A stretch of 64,000 bases of DNA from Aselliscus stoliczkanus. Lineage: Eukaryota; Chordata; Mammalia; Chiroptera; Hipposideridae. How positions within the stretch are numbered: position 1 is the first letter of the stretch; every line of letters begins with the position of its first letter. Location of the stretch: NCBI GenBank assembly GCA_033961575.1, contig CM066736.1:82484852-82548851 (forward strand). The letters run 5' to 3'. This document shows, one piece after another, positions 1-9,850 of the stretch. Below the pieces are notes generated by a model. That model worked only from the letters and a program-made list of their open reading frames with translations, did no database searches and had not been told where the DNA came from. The position numbers were made by a program, and so were the translations under genes.

Positions 1-394
1 TCCTGTGTGGGTGATCAATTACAATTCTGCCAAAATCAAAACAGAAACTTTAAGAGGATTATGAATTGTATGTGTTTTTCTATATGACTTTGCCCACTGC
101 ATTTCCAGACACTCTGGGAGGATCTTATATGAAATTAACGTGTTTTGTCACTTTGTGGCAGATCTTAGCTGGCATTCTTTACTCTCTAGGGTTCCCTCTA
201 CTTAATCAAAGCAATCCTCTTTTCTTAGTCCCAACTTTCCATTTAAGAGAGGCCTATTGATTTTGCCCCTGACATGACCACAATCGTATTTTCAAATGTT
301 GAGGATGTCTCTGCAAGTATCGAGCAAGGAGGTTTGGGACAAAGTAGATTGAAATTAGTATTGAGTTATTTTGTTCAATCAAAGAACAAAAACA
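1..394. other. Unassigned AT-rich sequence
   Basis: I recognise no repeat, exon or RNA gene here. Short open frames on both strands lack any familiar motif and are best read as chance. Confidence 0.5.
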
Positions 395-940
395 TATATT
401 GAATACTTCTATGCCTGGTAGAATGCTGGGTGATGACAATAAAAGATTAATAAAGCACCTTTTCATTACTCAAGGAGCTCTCAGTATAATAATGAAGATA
501 GGCATAGAAACAAATAATTTTAATAACACAATGAAAGTGCAATGGCAGGAGTAAGTGTAGGATGTTGTGGGCACAGGCCAGAGTGATGGGAAAGATAATA
601 GATTTCTGAAAGAAGTTATGCCTGGATTGAATCTAGAAGGAAGAACAAGCAGGAGTTAACCAGGTGAAGAACACCTTTCCAGACATGGGGTGTTGAAGGG
701 AAAATCATGTAATAAGCTGAGGGAACATTTAGATATGACAGACAGGCCGCAGGATGTATGTGGAAAACAGCTCAAGCTGGGCTGTAAGATACATGGAGAG
801 AGAGGAGATGAGGCTATGGGTGGGGCTAGTGATGAAGGGCTCTGTAAACTCTGCTAAGGAATTTGGATTCTATTTTAGACCTATTGGGGAGTCATTAAAG
901 GAATTTAAGTAGGGGAGTATTAGGGTTATATTGTTATGTG
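395..940 (-). repeat. L2 LINE 3' region, two pieces
   Basis: Read on the plus strand this resembles the reverse complement of the L2 3' end. It begins with the 'agaatgctgggtgatgacaat...ctcaaggagctctcagt' segment and continues to 'ggaatttggattctattttagacctattggggagtca'-type sequence near 860-895. It is strongly diverged, as expected for L2. The edges are approximate. Confidence 0.5.
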
Positions 941-2148
941 TAAACAAATCACTCAGATAATGGTGACTTTTTCACACAAAGCCCCAAGAAGGTCTTGGTT
1001 TCTCACAAGGATCAAAGCATTGGGTATAGGAAGCCTTATGGACTGCAGGATCAGAGCATTAGGGAAATAGGTGAGATTAAACAAGATTTCAGTACAGGTG
1101 AGAAAGAAAAATATGGAAAAGGACTGTCAGTCTTTAAAATTATTTTTAGAGCATTTCTAAGCTATTTCTCATAATTATCTCATTCCTATCAATATTTTAT
1201 AGAGCAATATAGAGATCTCTTGGGGAAAATCCAGGTCTAGAGGTACATGTTTTTTCTCAGAGTTATGTTATATATTTTATAAGTCTACATATTGGGCCAA
1301 AAATATCAATATCATACCAAAGCACCTGTGAGGTATTTGCCTTATTTTTTTTTTCAACAGTGTCTTTAGTAACCATCACAGACATCGAATGGGAAGCCGT
1401 CAAAATTTATTTGAAAATAAATCATGGAATTTGTCATCTTCCATGATCTCAAGTGACATTTCTATAACAAGGATTTAGCTTTATTATCAATATTTTTCTC
1501 ATTTAAATTCTTATTTTCCATATTGTTATTTGTTTACTATTCCCTCATTGGCCCATTGTAATAACTGACCATGTTTGCTTAGCAAGAGAATAAAATGTTC
1601 ATTTGCATATGTCTTGTTCCCTGCTAGATGCTAAAAGGTGGCCTTCTCCTTTTGCAAGCTGCTTGGTTACTGTTGTCCAAATGAGTTTCATTAGGAGGTG
1701 AAGGGCAGTGTCCTGAAGATGAAAACCTTGTGTTTTAATCTTTCACTCTCAGCTCCATTCCCGACAGATTCCTAGAACTATAATTGAAATAAATGTAGGG
1801 TAGGGGTACGGGTTGAGACATTTACTCCTATTTTAAGTAATGACTGATTTTTTTTCAATATAGAAAAATGTTCCTAAGATGAGCTCAAGCCGACATTTGA
1901 TGGGGATGTATTCTGTCTCTTGGGAGAATAGGGAAGTAACATTCCCCAAAACCTTTCTGGAAATCTGCCTTCCTAAACTCTGACAAAAGCAAACCGGGGA
2001 ATTTCTTTATGCATCTTCATATCTTAAGATGTAATAATGACAGATAAGTATGGCAAAGCCGTTAGCTTTGGAAATCTGAGCTATTATTCCATTCTTATTT
2101 CAGGTAATAAATGTGTATTGCCTTGAGATACATCCATCTATATCTATC
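941..2148. other. Unassigned sequence, no clear repeat
   Basis: About 1.2 kb with no family I can name. It is AT-rich with short A/T runs and no long open frame. It may be unique intergenic or intronic DNA or contain repeats too decayed to recognise by eye. Confidence 0.4.
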
Positions 2149-2149
2149 C

Positions 2150-2184
2150 AGTGTGTGTGCTTGTGCGTGTGCTTGTGTGTGTGT
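2150..2184. repeat. Interrupted (GT)n microsatellite
   Basis: GT dinucleotides with scattered C interruptions (gtgcttgtgcgtgtgcttgt), consistent with an old, decaying array. Confidence 0.85.
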
Positions 2185-2514
2185 CAGAGGGTGAAAGTAC
2201 TATCTTCATCTAACTATTTAATTGCTAATTACCACTGTATATAAGTATGGGTTTTGGAATTTGTGAAATTCAATTTTCACACTGGTGATAAAAGCCTGGA
2301 GCAAGCTCGTGCAAAAAGATATTGTATCCACAGTAGAAAATTTGAACACTTTTATACTGGGTATTTGACTGCCTTTTCATACCATTGAAGGTATGCATGT
2401 CTGTTGCTGTGAATTGCCCATTTATTGATTCTGCATCCAGGTATATAACATCCCACCAGCAAATGGCAAGAAAGTAACCAAAGAGAAAAAAGCTGTGGTC
2501 ACTGTCAATTTTTT

Positions 2515-3110
2515 CATCTCCACTGTCATCTCAAATATAAGTTAATTGTACTATTTTCCCCAACACCCTGCTCCAACCTATGTTTTCCTCATCTTCCCCA
2601 TCCCAGTAAATGGTACTACTACTCACCCAGTTGCTCACGATAAAAATCCTCCCTCTAGCCAACCTTGATTCTTCTCTTACGTTTCAACCAAACATCAGCA
2701 AGCTTTGTCCATTTTGCCTTCAAAAATATTTTGACACCATCTCATTTCTTCCTCCCCATGCTTTGCTTATCGCCTTTAGTGTTTGCTTACTGCCCTTGCA
2801 TTAAAATCCAAAGTCTTCCCCCAAAGCTCTATGTCGTTCTCATATGCCACTCATCCTGGTCATCTAGCTGACTATGTGAGCATTGTTACAGTATCACGTG
2901 CTTCACTCATTCTTTTCCCTCCTCTGGCAATGCATGTCGCATGATGTTGTCAGTTTCTCATTCTTCAAATCGTAGCTGACAATCCACAGTGAGGCCTTCT
3001 TGTCCATGTTTCCTCTACACAACCTATCCCATGGTTTGTTCTTTATCTCACTTACGTTAGTTTGTGATTGCTCCTTTTAATTTCTGATTTTTGTGTTTCC
3101 CCTGATAAAC
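2515..3110 (+). repeat. L2 LINE 3' region
   Basis: Pyrimidine-rich sense L2 consensus features appear in order: 'tctcattcttcaaatcgtagctgacaatcc', 'gaggccttcttgtcc' and, upstream, 'ttaaaatccaaagtcttccccc'. These match the L2 region that resembles a degraded ORF2 end and 3' UTR. Orientation is the reverse of the preceding L2. Confidence 0.6.
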
Positions 3111-3224
3111 TATCAGCGCCATAGAGTGGGGGTGACATATGTCTTGTTCTGCAGAGCAAGTCCTGTACTGCATGTTTGCCTAGCAAATAGCAAAACTCAC
3201 GAAAAATCGGCTTGACTCCATGGA

Positions 3225-3360
3225 ATATGCTAAGAACTGAAGGTAAAAAAAGGACTAGGACACAATTTCTGCCCTCATGGCGCTCACAGTCTAATAGGGG
3301 AGACAAAGAAAAAATATATAATCACAATATCTAGATGAAAGAACTGCGGAGGAGCTAAAT
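3225..3360 (-). repeat. L2 fragment
   Basis: The segment 'acacaatttctgccctcatggcgctcacagtctaatagggg' followed by 'agacaaagaaaaaatat' is the antisense form of the L2 3' terminal block ('ctagactgtgagc' in sense). Short but characteristic. Confidence 0.55.
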
Positions 3361-3404
3361 ACAAAGCCCAGCGAGAGTAGGAAAAGACTATACAAATAAT
3401 GTAA

Positions 3405-3650
3405 AGATATTAGGCCTGGAGACAGACAAACTTGGTTGAACCTTCTATTATCATCAAAGTTTTGTTTGTTTTTGTTTTTGTTTTTGTTTTGTTTTTTTAC
3501 CACCAAGTAGTTCTGATGATGTGGGCAGGCTACTTGGCATGTGTGAATCTTATTCACTAGTAAAAAGGATATTTACTACCTCAAAGAGATACTGAGAGTA
3601 TTAAATGAAATAACCCATGTAAAATATTAGCCCCTTGAAGAAGAGCTAGT
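3405..3650 (+). repeat. MIR SINE interrupted by (GTTTTT)n
   Basis: The left piece 'gcctggagacagacaaacttggttgaacc' and the right piece 'ttactacctcaaagagatactgagagtattaaatgaaataa' correspond to successive parts of a MIR. A T-rich simple repeat at 3458-3498 lies between them. Diverged. Confidence 0.5.
3458..3498 (+). repeat. (GTTTTT)n simple repeat
   Basis: A run of G separated by T stretches. It looks like an expanded poly(T)-type tract, possibly from an inserted retroelement tail, but no body accompanies it. Confidence 0.8.
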
Positions 3651-3660
3651 AAGTAACCAC

Positions 3661-3661
3661 T

Positions 3662-3700
<39 letters not shown>

Positions 3701-3703
3701 TTT
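3661..3703. repeat. (TTTA)n tail of the SINE
   Basis: Near-perfect tetranucleotide array that is the antisense view of the SINE's A-rich 3' tail, subsequently expanded. Confidence 0.9.
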
Positions 3704-4119
3704 TAAAGATTTTTTAAATTGGGGAATTGGGGAAGGGGAACAGCGTTGGGGAATCAGGGAAGGAGAATAGACAAGTTGCTGTCCTTTTGTTCTTCAGTCT
3801 AGTTGTGGAGGATGTTGCTTTACTGGCTCATGTTGGTATCATCATTGCGCTCGGTCGCCGGCCTCTGGATGGCCGCTCACTGTGGCTATTGGCAGCTCAC
3901 GCTGGCTGCTGGCCCCTCACTGTAACTTATAGCAGCCCACTGCAGCAGGAGCTGCAGCCTACACCATCGCTGGGGCTCGCACAACCCAGCTCCAGGTAGA
4001 GCTGATGTTCACCATCTTAGCTGTAGAAGGCAGTGTCACTGGTCCTCATATGTGGGATCCGAACTGGGTCTGCTGGCATCCCAAGACAGCTCTTAACCAG
4101 TGTGCCACTCGGCCGGCCC
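3665..4119 (-). mobile_element. Full-length long-form tRNA-headed SINE
   Basis: Flanked by a 13-bp target-site duplication, agtaaccacttta, at 3652-3664 and 4120-4132. Read on the minus strand it starts with a tRNA-like head (gggccggccgagtggc, then a B-box-like segment), continues past 'gacactgcc' into a roughly 300-bp body rich in CAGC/GCTG, and ends in a (TAAA)n tail seen here as (TTTA)n at 3661-3703. Length is about 455 bp. The tail and duplication are hallmarks of L1-driven insertion. A second copy lies at 11756-12185. The head resembles Rhin-type bat SINEs. The longer body is not one I can name. Confidence 0.85.
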
Positions 4120-4132
4120 AGTAACCACTTTA

Positions 4133-4826
4133 AATAAGCTTCATTACCACCCTCAAGAATGCTTGTATAATTAGTCAGTGTATACCCAGAGTGCAATATA
4201 GCTTCGATATGCTGTTGCATTCAAGGCTTTTACTCTCAAAGTGGTACTCATTTTTGCTAGATAAAGACTGATTACAACAAATAAGCAATCCTCAGAATTC
4301 CCTTTCTCCAAAAAGCCTTCTCTAACCATTTCCAGACAATGTATTATACCCTCCTCCGAGTTGTTTCTGTGCCTTATGATTGGGAGCATGTTGCTGTTTT
4401 AAAGGGCCAAATAACTATCACTGCTCTACTGGGGCCAAATGTGGTTCCAAACAAAATAACCTACTGAAGCAATAGCTTTATACCTGAGCGAGAAGCTGAA
4501 GACACAGTTTACTATGTTAGACTCAAGCATCTCAGAATAGACATATTAAAAAGGTGCTAAAGAGCTGCAGGCCCCCCAGGCTTCTCTAACCGTAGATACA
4601 TAAATGAATAAATACATGCATTAATTAAAATTCTGGAAAAGAACTGTCAGGGAACATGATGCTTGGCAAGATTTTTAAGAAGTATGGCTTCTCCACATGC
4701 GTCACGGGCCTTCCAGGAAGTGTAAGGTGGGGCAACATTATAACTTTCATGGTCCCTGGGTGTTTTTGCAGTCATGGGTCTTGTTTGCCTTTGTTTCAAA
4801 AAAAAAAAAAAGTGTGTGTGTGTATG
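4133..4826. other. Unassigned sequence with short poly(A)
   Basis: No family recognised. It includes a run of about 14 A at 4798-4811 that leads into a short GT repeat abutting the mariner relic. Confidence 0.4.
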
Positions 4827-5366
4827 GTCTAGAAAAAGTTCTACATATCTCATCACTGAATATCAGTATGGTCACCTTCAAAGTACTCCCGTTGGGAAGC
4901 TATGCACCGATGCCAATGCCTAGTCCACCCTTCAAGCAATTTTGGAACTCTTTTTCTGGAATGGTCATCAGAGCTGTTGTCGTATTACCCTTGATGTCCT
5001 GAATGTCATCAAAATGTCTTCCTTTCAATATTTCCTTTATCTTTGGGTAAAGAAAGAAGTCATTGGGGGCCAGATCAGGTGAGTAGGGAAGGTGTTCCAA
5101 TACAGTTATTTGTTTCCTGGCTTAAAAGTCCCTCACAGACAGTGCCGTGTGAGCTAGTGCATTGTCATGATGCAAGAGCGATGAATTGTTAGTGTAAAGT
5201 TCAGGTTATCTAATTTTTCAAGCAGCCTTTTCAGCTCTCCCAAATAGTAAACTTGGTTAACTGTTTGTCCAGTTGGTATAAATTTATAATGAATAATCCC
5301 TCTGATATCAAAAATGTTTAGCAACATTGTTGCAACAATTTCTCGAACTTAATTGTCTGACCTCGT
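4827..5366 (-). mobile_element. Internally deleted mariner-type transposon
   Basis: About 540 bp of a mariner-like element on the minus strand. The right edge carries a terminal segment reading (minus strand) 'cacgaggtcagacaattaag'. The coding part covers the distal half of the transposase. No matching left terminus is visible: the left edge stops at 'ggtctagaaaaagttctac' next to a GT repeat. Sequence between the terminal segment and the middle of the transposase is missing, so this is an internal-deletion derivative. Its terminal sequence differs from the 56097-57368 element, so it is a separate lineage. Confidence 0.75.
4860..5340 (-). pseudogene. Mariner transposase C-terminal remnant
   Basis: On the minus strand, residues YSPDLAPNDFFLYPKIKEIL (frame at about 4900-5100) carry the mariner signature YSPDL(A)P(N/S)D, whose last D is the third acidic residue of the DD34D catalytic triad. 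Further upstream, in other frames, are pieces such as 'DIRGIIHYKFIPTGQTVNQVYY', a conserved mariner block. The frame is broken: a stop replaces an expected residue before the HDN region (the CAC GGC ACT GTC TGT GAG block then TAA), and the frame shifts downstream of 4900. The N-terminal DNA-binding half is gone. Non-functional. Confidence 0.75.
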
Positions 5367-5397
5367 GTGTTTGTGTGTGTGTGTGTGTGTGTGGATG

Positions 5398-5449
<52 letters not shown>
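5365..5449. repeat. (GT)n then (GATA)n microsatellite
   Basis: GT units at 5365-5392 pass through GGAT into a nearly pure (GATA)n array ending at 5449. The array runs directly from a mariner terminus into the next MITE. Confidence 0.95.
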
Positions 5450-5612
5450 TCCCAGGGACCAAAAAACATGTATACATAATTTAAGAGATGTTATCTATGC
5501 TCAAGCAGTAGTTCACCATAATCAGAAGTATCTGGATACTGATACTGAGTATTACAATTAATACAGCTTTTTCCTTTCTTAAAATGTGTATATACTTTTT
5601 TGGCTCTCTCTT
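5450..5612 (-). mobile_element. TA-target MITE, deleted copy A
   Basis: Starts 'cccagggaccaaaaaacatg' and ends '...tttttggctctctctttt', imperfect inverted termini shared with copies at 6836-7070 and 46000-46132. The interior 'gctcaagcagtagttcacca' is the reverse complement of part of the 6836-7070 copy, so it is the same family in opposite orientation with part of the interior removed. Ends are approximate because both are embedded in GATA repeats. Confidence 0.7.
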
Positions 5613-5724
5613 TTGATAGATAGATAGATAGATAAATAGACAGATAGATAGATGGATATCGATATATATCAATATAGATATCAATATATAGATATATAGA
5701 TATATCCTGTGGCATATAGCCAGT

Positions 5725-5755
<31 letters not shown>

Positions 5756-5775
5756 CCATCCCCCCAAACACACAC
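5613..5775. repeat. Compound GATA/TA/CA microsatellite
   Basis: Interrupted GATA units (5614-5700), a (TA)n block (5727-5755), then a short (CA)n at about 5768-5779. Frames through it encode only Ile/Tyr runs and are not genes. Confidence 0.9.
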
Positions 5776-5794
5776 ACATATGTATAAGATGACT

Positions 5795-5970
5795 ACATTG
5801 GTATGCAGACAAATATAATTCAGATAATTCAGGCTGGAGTATGTTCATTGTTTTTTTCTTTTAATTTTCTTATATAGGCTGTAAAAAATATTATGTTTTG
5901 TGCCTGCATTGGTATGAAAACAAATATAATCCAGGCTGCATTATGTTCATTTCTTTCTTCTACTTTTAAT
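5795..5970 (+). repeat. Diverged ~111-bp tandem duplication
   Basis: The motif cattggtatg followed by 'acaaatataat' and 'caggctg...atgttcatt' appears at 5796 and again at 5907. The two units differ by substitutions and a short deletion in the second, so the duplication is not recent. Confidence 0.65.
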
Positions 5971-6835
5971 GGTGTTTTTTCCATTAAAACATTTTTGTTA
6001 GTGCCTAAAAAGTTTCATTCATAGTCCCTAGACATTATACTATTGTGCTTCATGGATAAGTGAGAGGTGAGGAGAGCAAAGGACAAAGACACAAGGGGCG
6101 ACACAATTTAGGATGTTTAGAGAACTATAAGTAGTGTGATGTGACGAAGCCTAGGTAGATGTTTAAGGACAACCTGTGGAAGAAACAGACATTGCAGCAA
6201 AACTGAGCATTTGTATGTAAAACTATACAAAATGAAGACAAATTTTTGATGAAATTATACTTATCCTTATTACCTGTTATGCACTCCCATATTTTCAATC
6301 GTGGTGTTTTTTTACACTGTGACCCATTAAATTTATTATTTTATAAAAATTGTAAGTTGCCATTTGAAAATCCCTGGCATCAGAAAAAGAACCAAGAGGA
6401 GGAGTGGAGAAGGAGTCATGGCAGGGACACAGAGGCCCGGCACTGCACGCAAGGGCCGTGGGCACTTTTCTGACAGACAAGCTCTGGCAGCATTTCACAC
6501 AGAGGCATGAAGTGATGGGATGCATGTATCTGAAAGCTCACCCTGAAGGACAGACTGAAAAAGGGCAAGGCTGAAACTAGAGAGCACGCCAGTGAGGACA
6601 CTGCTGGAATCCTATGATGCAAGATGGGGAGATTCAAACTAAGAAGGCAGCAGCGGGGAGTGAGGAAGAGGCGAGACAGAGAAAACCTTCAGGAGGTCCA
6701 GTGAAGTGCCCTTGACTCAATGGCCTTTGAATCAGTTGTATTTCAAATATAAGAATAGAAAAAAAAACAAACAAAAAACATTAAAACCTTTTGTTCTTCC
6801 CCTTCTCCTATGCAGTGCAATCAATTTCACATATA
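5971..6835. other. Unassigned sequence
   Basis: No recognised repeat family or exon. The region 6380-6700 is relatively G-rich with several GAGG runs and a mixed-strand set of short open frames, none with a familiar motif. Confidence 0.4.
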
Positions 6836-7070
6836 CAGAGGGTGCCAAAAAAATGTATACATTATAAGAAAGGAAAACTGTATTAAAATTATAATATTCC
6901 ATATATACCGATAGCAAAAGCTGAATAAAAGTCATGTTTGACTCCTGCAATTATAAGAGGTGCTCAAAGTGGTTACCATCAGCATCCAGACACTTCAGAT
7001 TATGACAAACTACTGCTTGAGCAACATTGACCAAAATGTCCACTTGTATACATTTTTCTGGCATCCCCAG
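6836..7070 (+). mobile_element. TA-target MITE, longest copy B (235 bp)
   Basis: Bounded by TA at 6834-6835 and 7071-7072. Left terminus cagagggtgccaaaaaaatg; the right terminus read inverted is ctggggatgccagaaaaatg, a clear imperfect terminal inverted repeat. TA duplication plus this structure place it with Tc1/mariner-type elements. The interior retains a short transposase-like reading frame on the minus strand, so this is a deletion derivative of a coding element rather than an unrelated palindrome. Confidence 0.8.
6951..7010 (-). pseudogene. Transposase C-terminal scrap inside MITE B
   Basis: Reading leftward from about 7010, the minus strand gives NLKCLDADGNHFEHLL then a stop (TAA at 6953-6951). 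A Cys-Leu-Asp-Ala-x-Gly-x-His-Phe-Glu pattern just before the stop is typical of the last residues of mariner-family transposases. Only this tail remains; no catalytic domain is present. Confidence 0.6.
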
Positions 7071-7077
7071 TATAGAC

Positions 7078-7222
7078 AGACAAACACATACACACATACG
7101 TATATACAATCTACATATACACATATATGTTTATATTTGTGTTTATATATGTGTGTGTATATATATTCTCTAATAATAATATATGTGTGTATGTGTGTGT
7201 GTATATATATATATATATATGT
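7078..7222. repeat. Compound CA/TA microsatellite
   Basis: Begins 8 bp beyond MITE B as imperfect CA/TACA units and ends in (TA)n at about 7201-7220. Confidence 0.9.
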
Positions 7223-7269
7223 ATCTGTATGAAACTTAGTGAAGAAGGCATAACTTCAGTGGGTTAGGG

Positions 7270-7500
7270 AACTGTTCTTTAGTCAGTCCGCTTTCTATTC
7301 CAGACTCCACCATTTACCAGCTGGAAGGCCTGAAACAACAGCCTTATCCTCATTTCCCCCAGCCTGTAACACAGGAATGATCACAGATAGTACTTGTCTC
7401 ATAGGGCTGTTGTAAGAACTCAATGGGTGTAAGTACATGTACAGTGCTCTGCATACTGGCGGCATACAGTGACCACAGAATAAGTAGAGACTATTACAAA
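7270..7500 (+). repeat. MIR SINE
   Basis: Collinear with MIR: 'tccaccatttaccagctggaaggcc', a 'cctcatttcc' block, 'tcatagggctgttgtaagaactcaatggg', then 'acagtgctctgcatactgg'. Near full length. Confidence 0.75.
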
Positions 7501-8395
7501 AATGTATTTTGAAAACTATGTCCTCATTCTGTAACTCTGGGGGAAGGTAGGCAAATGCAAAGTTTCAATTTAAGAAATACACTGTGTGACTGAATTGGAA
7601 GCCCTCTCTCTGTCAGAAAGCCAAATTGCATCATTTCTTCCAACTATGTGTTTGTGAGAACTTGCGCATATGTGTATCTCTATGACCCATTTTATTATTT
7701 TTGACATCATATGGCTTATACATTCCATCTCACCATTATCTTTTCACCTGACCCTGTGTGTAGTGTCCTGTACCTTTAAGTATTCCAGCTCATGCTTTTT
7801 CAAGCTTGCAGAATATATTCCATCATGGACAAGGAGCAAGTGCCAGCAACCATCAGACTCTTGAGTTGCTTCTAATTAAATCCTACGGAGTTAATATTTC
7901 CAGGTTATTTAAAAATCCTCCATCAAGTTCTAAATTTCCCTTGATCCCTTTCTTCCTTCAAGTTGACTCCTTCTGCAGAGAAGGGGGGAGAAGCATAACA
8001 CACACCCAAAGCCTTTGAAATGTCTACCATCCTCCGAGAGCTCTGAGTGGTGCAGTAATGAATTGCTTTGAGGTTAAGTTATCTGACTGTCTTGTTATGA
8101 GAGATCAAACCTGAAGGTGTGTGTTTGCTTCCAATTAACACCAACTGTTGGGATTTAAAAGTGTGTATTTCATTCATTAACCTTCAGGATGGCATTCAGA
8201 GGGGAGAATATTTGAATTTGCAACCTACAAATTATAAATTTATCAAAAGCAATAAGATTATTGTAATGCTCATGTTAAGGGCCATTAATATCCTTTGTCT
8301 CCACAGTAGATCACGAGGAGACCGTGTCTGCCTTGAGGATATCTTCTCTAATAGTAAGAATCTTTTATACTCTGTAGTAGAGAGAGAGTTCTACA
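7501..8395. other. Unassigned sequence
   Basis: No family identified by eye. It is moderately AT-rich, with no splice-flanked open frame that looks coding. Confidence 0.4.
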
Positions 8396-8600
8396 TGCCT
8401 TCTCCCTTGTCATCGTCACCATAACCTTGGAAGGAAATAGGCTAGATGCTATTCTTCTCATTTGATAGATGAAAACTGAGTCTCAACAAGAGATCAAGGG
8501 ACTGCCCCAACATGGCACTCTTCTTACAAAATGGTAAAGACAGAACTTGAAATCTGAATTTTTGCCTCCTAGTCCTCTGCTCTTTCCACATCTCTAGATT
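8396..8600 (-). repeat. MIR SINE
   Basis: Antisense MIR order: 'cccttgtcatcgtcaccataacc', 'tagatgaaaactgagtctcaac', 'gacagaacttgaaatctgaa' and the terminal 'ctctgctctttcca'. Confidence 0.6.
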
Positions 8601-8799
8601 GCGTTCCCCAGTTCTGGGATACACAAAATAAAGAGGGCCATTGTAGGCCGAAGTGTAAAGGAGGCACTTTCATTTCACAGCCGTGTTAGGCAATGTTCTC
8701 CCTCTCCAGGAAACATCCACCAGTGTTCCTACGTCACACCTATCTGACCCTCCTTTGTTTTCCAGTTTTCCCATGGCACAGACTGATGTAAAGAAGGAG

Positions 8800-8990
8800 A
8801 TAGGCAGCACTGTAGCATATCTTAGGAGATCAGAGATTTCAACATCAGACACACACAGTTCAAGTTCCAAATCTGCAACTGTCCACAGTGATGGCCTTGG
8901 TCTACTTAAATGCTTTGTTCCTCAGCATTGTCAACTGTGAAATACCACAGTATTCATTTGTGAGGATGTATCTTCTAGAATGATTTTAAA
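8800..8990 (+). repeat. MIR SINE
   Basis: Sense MIR-like blocks 'cacagttcaagttccaaatctgcaac' and 'cttaaatgctttgttcctcagcattgtcaactgtgaaat' are present in order. Diverged. Confidence 0.55.
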
Positions 8991-9129
8991 AGCAAGTGAT
9001 ACAATATACGACTAAAGGTCTTTTGAACAATAAGAACTTCTAATTTTCTCAAGTAAATAAAAAAAATAGGCTTTTCCAGACTGATTAATCAAGCCATTTA
9101 AGGATATCAGGCTTCTCTATTTTGTTTTG

Positions 9130-9450
9130 TTTTGTTTTACCTTCTCGCTAGGGTTGAAATGACTACCATAGCTCCAAACATCAGATCCTCACATAACAAC
9201 ACCCAAAGCGGGAAAGAAGGGGTTGGGCATCCTCCTTGTGCATTCTCCCTCTTGTTACAAAGGCAGCATGCTAGGGTCTTTTCCGGAAGCCTCCAACAAA
9301 CTCCTCTTTTATTTCATTGGTCAGAGTTGATATCATGTCCATCTTTATACAGTCACTGGTAAGGGAGAATGGGGTTGTCACAATCAGTTTAGACTACCCA
9401 TGAATTATCCTCTAAGGCTAGGATAGGTGTCCTTCATCCTTAAACACACT
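9130..9450 (+). repeat. Ancient dispersed repeat, class uncertain
   Basis: The segment around 9310-9350 ('cattggtcagagttgatatcatgtcc') resembles a mammalian interspersed repeat also suspected at 51825-52200 ('cattagccaggactccgtcatgtggcc'). Probably an LTR or old DNA element. I cannot assign the family. Confidence 0.35.
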
Positions 9451-9639
9451 CAACTTACATATGGAAAAAAAATGGGTTCAGTGAGCAAGGCAAGAGGGTA
9501 AGACAATGACTAATGAGGAGGTATTCAACTAGTCTGCCACAGAAGGGTTTTGGGTTTTTGTGATGATTAGAAGAATTAAAGGTTGTGAACCTAGCATAGC
9601 ACCTGGCATACAAACTGCCTCAGTGAATGCCTCCCACCA

Positions 9640-9850
9640 TTACCAACTTTGCAAGTTAGACCCTCATTTACTAATTTTGTGACTCGGGCATGCCATTTAA
9701 CCAGAAAGCTGGTTTCCTCATCTTCCAATTGAGGATAAGAATTGCTACTAGTCTCCGGGGTTGTTGAGAAGGTCAAAAATGAAATCATATCTGGGCAAGA
9801 GTTTTGTAAGTTACTGATTGCTATGCAAATGTAAAGTATCATATTTAACA
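9640..9850 (+). repeat. MIR SINE
   Basis: Sense MIR order: 'ctaattttgtgactcgggcatgccatttaacc', 'ggtttcctcatcttccaattgaggataagaattg', 'ggggttgttgagaaggtcaaaaatgaaat'. Confidence 0.7.

Noticed and set aside
3727..3999. 90-codon plus-strand frame
   Set aside because: Lies wholly inside the antisense long-form SINE. The paralogous region at 11767-12191 also has long frames because the body is GC-rich, not because it codes.
3850..4119. CpG island or promoter at the GC-rich patch
   Set aside because: The GC content comes from the SINE. CpGs are few and no unique GC-rich flank is present.
5393..5449. CRISPR-like or satellite array
   Set aside because: Short tandem repeats without unique spacers. 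No CRISPR or higher-order satellite structure anywhere in the window.
5481..5777. Two minus-strand frames rich in Ile-Tyr
   Set aside because: Translations of GATA/TA arrays and a MITE.
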